This document shows, piece by piece, positions 44,390 to 53,622 of a DNA stretch of 64,000 bases (the stretch's first letter is position 1; every line of letters begins with the position of its first letter). Below the pieces are notes generated by a model, which had not been told where the DNA came from, ran no database searches, and worked only from the letters and a program-made list of their open reading frames with translations. The stretch lies in the NCBI GenBank assembly GCA_000827205.1, contig KN832572.1:451235-515234 (forward strand). The letters are read 5' to 3'. The position numbers were made by a program, and so were the translations under genes. This DNA comes from Plicaturopsis crispa FD-325 SS-3. Its lineage: Eukaryota > Basidiomycota > Agaricomycetes > Amylocorticiales > Amylocorticiaceae.

Positions 44390-44560
44390 AACGTCCACAT
44401 AAACGTGAAGTCTTCGCTTCGCGATCCGTCATTGCGGAAAGGAAGCCGCTCTCGAACGATGTGGATGCTGTAGAGGTAGGCCTAAGGCTCGAGCTCGGGG
44501 ATGGCCGTTATAGGATGGTGCGGTCCAGGCACGACTTACCAGCAACGAAACTGGTGTGGC
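44390..44560 (-). pseudogene. Relic of the gene at 35843..37396
   Basis: On the minus strand CCCGAGCTCGAGCC-TTAGGCCTACC aligns with 37078-37105 of the intact gene. The Trp codon is replaced by TAG. After a deletion of about 45 bp the match resumes through the segment coding for TFMWTFMQV (intact: TYVWTFVQV). Confidence 0.7.
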
Positions 44561-44639
44561 TAGGCAGATTTCGACGCGAGACCACCGTGGACCATAGATT
44601 CTTCCCCGTTCACTGGTCTACTCATCTTCTACATCGGCA

Positions 44640-45160
44640 TCGGGAATCACGATGAGCGCAGGGCGGGGCCCGGTGTCGGGGAAAGCGTCGACATCGAGCT
44701 CGACGACGTCGGGGACATGATCGGTATCCTATCCTGAAGCAGACTCGATAGACTCGTCGTGCAGCGATGCTTCGCGAGCAACAAGAGATTGCCACGCATT
44801 TGACACGAGACGGCGAAGCCCGACTCGTGTACGATGCAGCGGCGTCGGTATCTGTCGGAATCGGCTGCGGCGGAGGAGACAACTCTGTGCCCGATTTCGC
44901 CTCTCCCTCTCCGGCATCAGACACCTCATAGCCGCCTACTAGCATCTGTAGCGCGAACACAGCCAACTATTGCAAAAATTGGTAGCAAGCAAAGCGAGAA
45001 AAACGAGGGGAGGAGCGGCGTTGGAGGTGGAAGGAGACGTGCGACGAGGTGGCAACCGCGCGGAAACTCGGGTGTTCTTTGTCATTTTGTTGCGTCTTCA
45101 GTGCGTTGTGGTGCATCGAAAAAGTCGAAAGTCTCAATCGACGCGTCGACTAGGGTCCTA
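44640..45160 (-). pseudogene. Inverted partial duplicate of Hpc2 promoter and 5' exon
   Basis: Read on the minus strand, 45160-44946 matches the upstream region 38224-38435. 44945-44640 matches the first exon (VGGYEVSDAGEGEAKSGTE versus AGDYEMSDPVEGEVKSDTE, then PQPIPTDTDAA). A frame break and an insertion follow, and the second Met is changed to Val. No later exons are present. Confidence 0.85.
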
Positions 45161-45559
45161 CACGGTCCGAGAGGGTCGGCATTGAAGGGGGGCGACGTCA
45201 CGGAGGTGCTGCGCGGGACGCGATCAAGGTCGGGGTGGGTGTCGACGTCAGCGAGTTGGTCGGGATTGAGTCCGGAAGAGGCCCGTTCGTCGAGGAAACA
45301 TTAGACCCCATGGAACAGGGGCTAATCCACCCACAACAAGATGTCAGCTTTTGAAAATAACGGACGTCAACAAGCAATTCTGCCCGCGACTCACAGTACT
45401 CGCAATTTCAAGTTTTCCTGCCGTCGCGTTCCGTCTCCTCGCAGGCCTGGGCGTGCTACAGAGCGGCGTCATAAGACCACGACTACCGCCCCGGTTGAAA
45501 GGTGCCATGGACGTACCTCACATATTATACCTATGCGTTTCTTCATCTCTTTCCTCAAT

Positions 45560-46400
45560 GCCTCACTGTTTTCTCCAGGGAGGGAGGCGTGAAGCGCACG
45601 ATTGAACGCTGTCATGTCGCCCAGGATTAAACGTACAACTGGATCGGCTATTACAACGGTGGCCCGATCGGCACCTTATGAGCCCACAATGAGTACATTA
45701 CTCACTTCGCTTTCGGCGCTCGACGGCGTCCCAGATGGTATTATCGTGCGACTGGGGGTCGAAGTAATGAATTGCTCTGGCGAAGTGGATCAACAGAGAG
45801 CCAGGGTGAGATCAAGGGGAAAACGAACAACTCCTCCACGCAGTGCGCGCAATATCGGGTGCGGAGCCTCCAAAACACGTTTGCGTTTGGCCTCGAGCAG
45901 CGCTGCATAGCCGTGAGCTCCACCCAGAGGGAAAAATCACGGAACGAGAAACGCACACGTCATTGTTTTGAAAACGCCAGATCCGCGTACTGCGGTTCTG
46001 TCACGTCGAGCGGGCAGCTGGGAATGCTAGGCAAATTCGCGAAAGCGGCTTCCAGACCAAGATGCCCGTGCGCCGATGCATGATGCATGAGGATAGTGCG
46101 CAGGGTTTTGTCGTGCGCGCGAGACGGAGGATATCATGCGGCTGCATATGGCCGAATATCTGGCCAAAGGATGCTGGCGTTAGCGACTCCCGGGATGAAA
46201 CTGAATGGACAGTACTACATGCCTCGAACAGGATATCGAGTGGCATTTCCGTAAAGTTGGCCAGTTTGCCGCGATTTCCTCTCAGCTTCGGCTTTCCGTC
46301 CTGCTGCACGTTCAGCGGTCGTCTTGGCGCGTTTTCTCAGACGCATCGTCGGTTCCGTAGCCGTGCAATGGTCAACAGGCTGGGCGGATTAGTTCTTCAA
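45560..46400 (-). pseudogene. F-box gene copy, frameshifted and splice-site mutated
   Basis: Minus-strand segments match the intact F-box gene at 59793. These are KPKLRGNRGKLANFTEMPLDILFE; then HMQPHDILRLARTTK; then, in another frame, the SIWKA-region equivalent; then RPNANVFWRLRTRYCAHC; and an ALHASLPGENSEALRKE-like segment. The exon 1 donor GT has become GC (GAGGCATGT), and a frameshift follows ARTTK. Confidence 0.8.
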
Positions 46401-46563
46401 ACGGGATGAGGATTGGTGTATATCCATGATGTTGCAACGGGAGTTGGATCTGTCGTAGATGCCTGCAAACGTTTTATTGGATTTTTTCTGGTGTGGCAGG
46501 AGGCAAGAAATCAATTCCGCGTCTCGCGTCCTCTCGTTCGCACCGTTCGCAACTTGGAAGTCG

Positions 46564-46571
46564 CGTTTATC
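46564..46571. repeat. Target-site duplication, left copy (CGTTTATC)
   Basis: Eight bases identical to 47226-47233, directly abutting the terminal inverted repeats of the element between them. Confidence 0.85.
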
Positions 46572-47225
46572 AGGACCTATGATAGTCCCAATGGAGGTCA
46601 CATACGGAGTCCGGACAAATTTTTGATTTTGAGCCCCAAAGGTTGGATATTTGTCCGGACAAATCGCCAAAATCTGACAACAGGTCGGATATATAGTCCG
46701 GACAAGCCAAATTGGCGCCACAGAGGTCTGATATTTGTCCGGACAACCTCCTTACACGGAAATTGTCCGCCTCCATATACGACCGGTCGGCGGCTGGGCT
46801 CGTGGTCTATCGACTTTTGTATGGAAAGCTGGCCAATTTGGGTCCTATCGGTACTTTGTACCTCCGTATTTACCCTGTTCTTATTGTTTCTTAATGTCCC
46901 ACTCGCCGCTACACATAAATCCGTAGATACTCGTTGTGTTTCCTCCCGAGCTCTCCGCACTTTGGGGTAGACCACTCAAATGCATACTTGACCTGAGTAA
47001 GGCGCTAATATGTGCTTAAACCGCCTACGACAATATTCTGGAATTTTTCGCGAATTTATTCGATTTTTAGATGTCTGATACGTAGTCCGGACAAGGCCAT
47101 TTTTCCTTCGAGGTCGGATACATAGTCCGGACAAAATCTTCGGCACGTGCGGTTCAAAGTCCGGACAAATTATATTCGATTATTTTTTTCAGTATGTGAC
47201 CTCCATTGGGACTATCATCGGTCCT
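46572..47225. mobile_element. Non-autonomous DNA transposon, 654 bp, 34-bp TIRs, 8-bp TSD
   Basis: The terminal inverted repeats begin AGGACC(T/G)ATGATAGTCCC. 46572-46605 and 47192-47225 agree at 33 of 34 positions. The flanks carry the 8-bp duplication CGTTTATC. Inside are at least seven copies of (A/T)(A/T)GTCCGGACAA, clustered toward both ends. No coding capacity. An 8-bp duplication is typical of hAT elements and also occurs in P-like and Zisupton/KDZ types. The AGGACC terminus is not the usual hAT CA/TA start, so the superfamily is open. Confidence 0.88.
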
Positions 47226-47233
47226 CGTTTATC
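47226..47233. repeat. Target-site duplication, right copy (CGTTTATC)
   Basis: Matches 46564-46571. Confidence 0.85.
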
Positions 47234-47290
47234 ACGCACGCCGCCTTTTGTTCTTTTCTCTCTATGTATAACTAGAATCTCTTGCTCGGC

Positions 47291-47783
47291 TAGTGTTGTT
47301 GGCAGCTTTTCGCCATTTCGCCCTGCCATTCTGCCATGCCGGCAGTTGCCATCTGCCGCAAGGGTAGGTCTGGCAGAATTTGGCACAATATATGCCAGAT
47401 GTAGCTATTTGTACGAGGCAGTGGGTCCTCGTTCCGAAGGGCACCCCGAGCGAAACTCGAACTTGACGCCGGCGCATACTTCAGCGGCAAATATGGCCAG
47501 AAAACCTTTTTTGGCCACACTCTGGCACCGAAACACGCTGCAAAAGCCGCTTACGTGACTATTTTGGGCGAGTTTCCCGGTAAACTTCCGTTTTCGGACA
47601 TATTTTTGACCACACGGGAGTTGTGGCAGAAAGTCATCCAGAGATTCTGCCCGACAGCAAAAACATCGTGGGCACCGATGAAAAGCCCAAAAACAATTGT
47701 GCCAAAATCTGCCACCCTTGGCAGTTGCCGTTCTGCCGTTCTGCCGGCAGCGCAGCCCGAAAATCTTTCTGCCCACCGCACTA
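47291..47783. mobile_element. hAT-like non-autonomous element, 493 bp, 8-bp TSD
   Basis: The left end is TAGTGTTGTTGGCAG and the right end, reversed, is TAGTGCGGTGGGCAG (12 of 15 identical), fitting the hAT consensus (C/T)A-N-N-G start. The flanking 8-mer TGCTCGGC occurs at 47283-47290 and 47784-47791. The interior is rich in TGGCAG/CTGCCA motifs in both orientations and has no gene. It lies 57 bp from the preceding element. Confidence 0.8.
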
Positions 47784-47833
47784 TGCTCGGCGCTCATGTC
47801 TTACTTTTTGAAGCCTTCGAGTTCGACGATTAC

Positions 47834-48241
47834 AACTTGACAGTGACCGTTCCCTGGCCGTAACATTCAGTGATCACCGACCACCAGCAGGCGCCTGCAC
47901 TGCGATGACACTTGCACGTTTGCTCAGAGCTCGATTGCAATGTTTGCGTCAGACATGCCGCTACGCGCTCACCCTCGGTATCGGTATCACCATTTCGAAT
48001 GCGAGGGTCGACTCGTCCTCGTCCTGAACTTGCGGGGGAGTTCTGGGCATGAGAGGGCCACGCAGTTCGTCGCCATCGTTGCGCTACTCCCGCTGTGAGG
48101 AAGGCATCGCCACATGCGTGAACCTTGTCGGAGAGCCCAAGCAGATCGTACTGATCAACGAATAACCAGATGAATATCAATACAACTATACATCACTTCG
48201 ACTCTTTGTGCAACGAAGGACGAGTATCAAGCGCGCGCGAT
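47834..48241. other. Intergenic, nothing recognised
   Basis: Short frames only. This is the 3' flank of the oxidoreductase gene. Confidence 0.4.
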
Positions 48242-49525
48242 TTACGCGACGGTCAACACAAGCTTCGCCCTGTCACCTCCTCCGTTCTTCAGCTGCGCCA
48301 ACGCATCCTTTATGCCCTCGAGCCCGCCCGGCAGCTTCTTGATCTCCTGTGTCTTCACTATCCCCTTCTCCAACGCCTTTTCCGCGAACAGGAAAAATTC
48401 GCCGTTGAACTTCGCAAGCTCTGCGTTCGCGGGGAACTGTTTTCCGGCAAACTCAACCGGGCGGCCGAGGACGAAGTAGGCAAGGACGCTCGTGACGGTT
48501 ACGCCGGGGGGCGCGGTGACGGACGGGGGAAGACTGAGGACGAGCGTGACTTTGGACCCGGGGCTCGGGGCGATGCTTGCGAGGACGATACGGAGGGATT
48601 CGCCCTCGGATATGCCGTCGTGTGCGAGCTGCAAAAAACGCATCGTCAATGAAGGGTCATAGATGCGCGCGGAGTGTACACACCTTGAGCTCGCGGCCGT
48701 TGAGTGCGGCCTTGATTTCTGCAATGCATTTATCCGCGTTGTGGTAATCGATGACGTGGTCTGCGCCCAGTTTGGTGAGATATTCGCGGTTCTTCTCGCT
48801 GGCGGTCGTGATTACGGTCAGCCCTGCGGCCTTGGCGAGTTGAATCAACGCCTGCGAGACGGATGTTGCGCCACCATAAACAAGGATCTGCAGGTTTTCA
48901 CCCTGTTAGCTCTCCCGCGTACTAGCTACACTTTCAACATTGCTACGTACTGGTTCGCCATTCCTGCTAGGTTCGAGCGACAGCGGGAGTCCGAGGTCAT
49001 GGAACAGCGCAAGGCCTGTGGTGGCGAGCGCGACGCCGAGGCCGGCGGCATCCTCAAACGACACGTCTGCGGGGATCTTCACGGCACCGTGCTCCTCGAT
49101 GGCGGCATACTCTGCGAACGCGCCGGACGTCGGGCTGAGCTTCGAGCATCCATGCGCGATTGCAGCGACGCGATCCCCCGGCTTGAACCGCGAGTTTGGT
49201 CCGACTTTCTCGACGGTGCCTGCGAGGTCGCAGCCCACGGTGGAGCCAGGGCCGCCACCAATCCCCTGCGAGGAATCAAAGGAATCGGTGAGACGAGAGG
49301 GAAAGACAGGACGCAGCCATTTACCCATTCGACGTGTTTCCTGCGATCGTTTGGTTCAGTGGGCGGAAAAATGTGGACGGTGGAATGAGAGGCTTACCAA
49401 TCGGTGGGATTTATTGCGACGGCAGCGACTTTGACGAGAAACTGAGAGTCTAGTAGTTCGGGGATAGGAACTTGTTCGACGGCGACAGTCTTTCCGGGCT
49501 GTACTTTGACGGCTTTCATGGACAT
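48242..49525 (-). CDS. MDR-family zinc-binding-type oxidoreductase (349 aa)
   Basis: Model: complement(join(48242..48628,48684..48887,48951..49265,49325..49340,49398..49525)). The GroES-like fold is visible: KVAAVAINPTDWKHVEW, GCDLAGTVEKVG, FKPGDRVAAIAHG, AFAEYAAI. The Rossmann segment is ILVYGGATSVSQALIQLAKAAG (from about residue 154), followed by LGADHVIDYH. The catalytic-zinc ligands of alcohol dehydrogenases are absent. It therefore belongs with the quinone oxidoreductase / trans-enoyl-reductase branch (NADPH-dependent), which includes ToxD-like proteins. There is no adjacent biosynthetic gene, so the substrate is unknown. Exon 4 of the list is a 16-nt micro-exon that completes NPTDWKHVEW. 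Confidence 0.9.
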
Positions 49526-51021
49526 TTTGGCAAGGATTCGGCAAGGGATGATGGGAGTAGGAGGGCAAGGGTACGCAGCTGCCAGAGACGATGACGATCT
49601 CAATAATCAGCGTCCTCAAATCTGCATCAATACTCGCGGGGTTTTAACTTTCAAGCTTACCGTCAAATCCGCGCCTCGAGGCTCGCGATCTTGTACACGA
49701 ATTTCTTGTTACTTCTCCAATATGACTGGGTCCTCCGCCAGCCGTCTCGCCTGAGCCCCAAGACTTAGACTTGGCGCAACGTATTGTCAATTCGATTGTG
49801 CACTGAATTGGTCTCTGCGATTCCGTGCTGCGTTGACGAGCAGTGCGTGCTAACCAGGAGCTTGAACGATGGTCGGGGATGGGGAAGGGTCGGGTGAGGG
49901 TTTCGAGAGCGTGGGGGGGGGGGGGGCTTTAAGCAGATACTCTCAAGAAGATATTGGAGGTTTTATTCACGGTGAGTAGTACTTGCAGACTCGATTGAAG
50001 TGTGACTCAACCTGGATTCAACAGTAATGCTGTCGGAAAACGCCTTTCACTGGAGTGCCTGCAGTCCTTCTCGCTCGAAGTCCTCGATAACGAAGCGTGC
50101 ACGCCATCCTTCCCATCCTAGGTGCGATCCATGATGATACCGCGTTGCTTCCAGCTCTGGTACATATGGCAAAATTTACCGACGAGGGCGAGTCTTCAAG
50201 AGTTTCATCGTCCAGTTGCCAAACTGGATCGCCTCAAGAAGGTCTCTCTGCGTCTAGCGCTCCGCCAATGGTGGTCTCTTTGTGCAGGATCTCTGCCCGA
50301 TTGGTTATCTCCCATCGCTCATGTGGCGTTATGGGTCCTCTCAAGTGCCGTTGACGACCATACGCTCTAGACAGCTAGCGTTTTTCGCTGCGATCACAAT
50401 CTATCGAAATTCCCTGATCTCACCGGCAGGCCACCTTGTGCAGGACTCGCACCTGGCGATATACCACATAGCACTCAAGCAAAGTGACCAAGTCCATTCG
50501 TGTCGTATATTTTGGGTGGGACTGGGCAGGATAGCGTTTCCAGTTCCTAGTTTATATTCAAATAATGGTTCGTGGTGTCATTTTGTTGTCGATTTGAGTC
50601 AATATGAACCTTCTCACTTGTGCATCACCGCTAACTATCAACGTGATGTAGCGGCACTTGCGAAACGCACATACCATGAAGGTCACATCCGTCAGTGAAG
50701 CTCATTCGATCGCAGCAATAACCGTAACCTACTCACATAGAGGCTGACCGGCGCTGGTCTGAACCAGAATGCGACCACCGTGGCCGCATATACCCTCGGG
50801 ACGTTCGGTAGGCCTCTTGCTCTCTACGCTCTCCCCCGTTCTCCATCCTTCGTTTGCTGCCGCTCTTGTTTCCTTGTCGCTCCGGCAGCTTTCACGAAAC
50901 TACCTGCTGTCCGCGCCTGGTGCGCACCTGCTCTTGCTTTCTCTTGCTTTCCCTGTTCTCGCGTCGTTCGCTATCAAGTCTTGTCTTTTCTTCGCGTCTC
51001 CGCTAACTCTGAGGCATATCC
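49526..51021. other. 1.5 kb without a firm gene
   Basis: Several moderate open frames overlap at 50.1-50.7 kb, but none is coherent. A run of 14 G occupies 49913-49926. The 3' part must contain the promoter and 5' UTR of the membrane protein at 51022. Confidence 0.4.
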
Positions 51022-53448
51022 ATGACTCGGCATATGCGTACCCACTCACATGCTTTCGGCAGCCGACGCAATGCTCTTCCCCAAGCGCGCTCTTCCGCAC
51101 CGCATGTTCTGGTCCTTGGTCCTGAAGGTCAGGCGTCGATTGTAGCGCCTGAGCGTTCGCCGTCCTTCGCTCCCGCAAACGACCTCATGCCGGAGTCGAT
51201 CGTCAACGTCGACCCCGCGGCCAACCACGGATTTGCGGTCTCTCCTGACGATGGCACCACCCCATCTCCGCCTCCGTCTGACGTGTTTCCGCCTACCTCA
51301 GACGCCGACCCCTTCCCGAACGCTGGCGTAGTCCCGCCTCCGCCATCTGCATCTGGTTTCCCGACCATCCCCAAGAACGACGATCCTCTGCTCAGGTCTG
51401 CAGCTGCGCAAGCGCACGGCGCGTCCATGTCTGCTGCGTCCCCCACTGGCACGCGCTCATCACAGAAGGAGCACAGCGCGACACAACCGGCGTTATCGCA
51501 GCCAACAAGTGTGTCGTTGCGGCAGCCCAGCTCGATCTTGCAGCCGCAGAGTGCCACAGCGTCCCGTAAAACGGCAGATCCCTCCCAATCCACTCAGTCG
51601 ACAGGTCTGTCGACGGCAGTGAGCTCCGCTGCCACGCCAACATCTGCGACATCGAGCTCTGCGCCCACGTCCATCTCGTCGATATCCTCCATAGCTGTTC
51701 CCGTTTCATCTGTCCAGCCCACCGATTTACCGTCTTCGTCTCTTACGGCGACCGCCCAATCGTCGACTACTGTGCTTGTGGCACCTTCGAGCTCGGCCGC
51801 GTCCTCACCCAGCAACCATGCGATGTCTACTCACAGTGCAATATTCTACATCGGGATCGCGCTGGGTGTCATCGTAGTCGTCGCCGTTTTGGCTGCGCTC
51901 ACCGCTTGGTACATCAAACTACGTGCACACGCCAAGCGGCGCCGCGATTTCGTGGCCACCTCCGTACCCTGGGGCCGCCGCTCGCCCGAGGACGACGAGC
52001 AAGGCATGATCGAAGTGCCCCTCGACGATGAGGTCTTTGGCATCAATCGCCGTCAAAGCAACGGTGCCATGGCCCGGAACAGCATCAGTACTCAGTGGGA
52101 GCCCGCGGGCGATCGTGACGTTGGCGAGCCTAGGCGCGTTGATAACCTCCCCCAGCCGCTCAAAAGGGTAGCGACTATAGCTCCAGCAGCAGGCATAGGC
52201 TATCCGTTCGCCGACGAGTACAACAGCGGAAGCCTCGCGGATAGCCTCGTCTTCCCTACCGATCACTCGGGCCCGTACCCTAACACCCGCCCGCTGCCTT
52301 CCCATCTTCTGCAGGCAGATTTCGAGCGCGCAAAAAGTCGCACCGGGGCTCTCGGGCGGCTGAGCGTCGCTAACATCATGCCGGGTGATGTCTCGTCGGG
52401 CGACGAATCGAGCCGACCCGGAACTGGGATGTTGAACGTCATGAACGACGGCTTCAACGGTGCGATGCCCATTGGATTCGGTACGCCGCGCGAGGCGAGT
52501 CCAGGTACACGTCCACGATTCTGGGGACTTAATGGTGGTGATGGCCTCGAGGTCCCTTGGGCACCCGACCACGCGAATGAACAGACTCCAGCGGAGCTTC
52601 CCATCCCGAGCTCCATGCTATCGAACGCCTCGCCAGCTACAAAATCGGCGACTCCCGCGGCCAACGAGGGCTGGACCTCGACGCTCAAAAACAGTCTGGC
52701 GAATGCGCTCAACGCGGTAAAGGGAAATAACTCCCTTCCGGGCGAGACCTTCGACATACTCACACCTACACCTCGACGCGTAAGTATTTCGCGGGATCTC
52801 CAGCAGCAGCAGCGAACGTCGGCACGCGTAGTATCGCGCCGTGACACTGCCATCACGACGTCGTCGCGCAGGAGGGCGCAAATTCTTGAACTGGAAGGCC
52901 AGACCTACGATGGCCGCCCCGACTTTGGCTACACTCCCGACATATCGAGGACCACGCTGGCATATCTCGACTCCGACACCGAAGGCTCTATAGGCGGTGT
53001 AGTCCCTCGTGCCCCGCTGATACGCAAGCCGACGCTGCTACCGACGTCGGGGAAGCCACAACGACTCGCGCACGACCTCGACGGCCCGCTGTCACGCGCA
53101 AACACCGGTCGCTCGCAATACTCCGTGAGCCCGGAGGTGTATGGCTACTACGGCTACGAAACGTCCCCTCCGCCGCAGCTTCCAGGGATCTCCCGTGCAT
53201 CGACGATGCGCACAACCGCGAGCAGTAGCGGCATGGACTCGGACGCACATACCCCTTATTATCGGCCCCCAAAGAAGTCTTTCCACAAGCGCAAGACGCT
53301 GGCGCGCATGTCGACGACTGCAACGGATTCCTCGTTTAGCTCTGACGTATCGCGGGCCACGGAACGCCTGACGGATAAGGAGGAGGCGGCAAAGACGGCT
53401 CTGAGGAACAGGAGGAGGAAACTCGCAGGATCAAGTCGGCGACACTGA
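51022..53448 (+). CDS. Single-pass membrane protein with Ser/Thr-rich ectodomain (808 aa)
   Basis: One uninterrupted reading frame. Residues 1-270 are very Ser/Thr/Pro-rich. Residues about 273-297 form one transmembrane helix (FYIGIALGVIVVVAVLAAL) followed at once by a basic stop-transfer (KLRAHAKRRR). The cytoplasmic tail of about 500 residues is low-complexity, with conserved-looking patches (YDGRPDFGYTPDISRTTLAYLDSD). The layout resembles fungal cell-wall stress sensors or Skg6-like proteins, but no diagnostic WSC domain is present. The start ATG is preceded by an in-frame stop and gives no signal peptide, so an upstream exon carrying one may be missing. A GTAAGT near 52779 is ignored because splicing there would break the frame. 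Confidence 0.75.
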   Translation: MTRHMRTHSHAFGSRRNALPQARSSAPHVLVLGPEGQASIVAPERSPSFAPANDLMPESIVNVDPAANHGFAVSPDDGTTPSPPPSDVFPPTSDADPFPNAGVVPPPPSASGFPTIPKNDDPLLRSAAAQAHGASMSAASPTGTRSSQKEHSATQPALSQPTSVSLRQPSSILQPQSATASRKTADPSQSTQSTGLSTAVSSAATPTSATSSSAPTSISSISSIAVPVSSVQPTDLPSSSLTATAQSSTTVLVAPSSSAASSPSNHAMSTHSAIFYIGIALGVIVVVAVLAALTAWYIKLRAHAKRRRDFVATSVPWGRRSPEDDEQGMIEVPLDDEVFGINRRQSNGAMARNSISTQWEPAGDRDVGEPRRVDNLPQPLKRVATIAPAAGIGYPFADEYNSGSLADSLVFPTDHSGPYPNTRPLPSHLLQADFERAKSRTGALGRLSVANIMPGDVSSGDESSRPGTGMLNVMNDGFNGAMPIGFGTPREASPGTRPRFWGLNGGDGLEVPWAPDHANEQTPAELPIPSSMLSNASPATKSATPAANEGWTSTLKNSLANALNAVKGNNSLPGETFDILTPTPRRVSISRDLQQQQRTSARVVSRRDTAITTSSRRRAQILELEGQTYDGRPDFGYTPDISRTTLAYLDSDTEGSIGGVVPRAPLIRKPTLLPTSGKPQRLAHDLDGPLSRANTGRSQYSVSPEVYGYYGYETSPPPQLPGISRASTMRTTASSSGMDSDAHTPYYRPPKKSFHKRKTLARMSTTATDSSFSSDVSRATERLTDKEEAAKTALRNRRRKLAGSSRRH

Positions 53449-53622
53449 GAGTATCTTATGATGGCGTAGTACCGAGCAGTTTGTAGTTGATCATATATAT
53501 GCTCTTGTGCCATGTTCAGCGTTATGGGGTGTTGTCGAGCATAATAATGTGTGAATGCATTCTATGCAGGTAGGTGTACAAGTTGTCCTCGTTACTTAGC
53601 GATACAATTAAGCTCCAATACG
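53449..53622. other. Convergent 3' flanks
   Basis: 174 bp between two stop codons. AT-rich, no gene. Confidence 0.5.

Noticed and set aside
50097-50698. Overlapping open frames of 80-140 codons
   Set aside because: Different frames overlap without coherent composition, splice structure or family similarity.
52779-52830. 52-nt intron starting GTAAGT inside the membrane-protein gene
   Set aside because: Removing it would shift the frame of the following 200 codons, which look genuinely coding.
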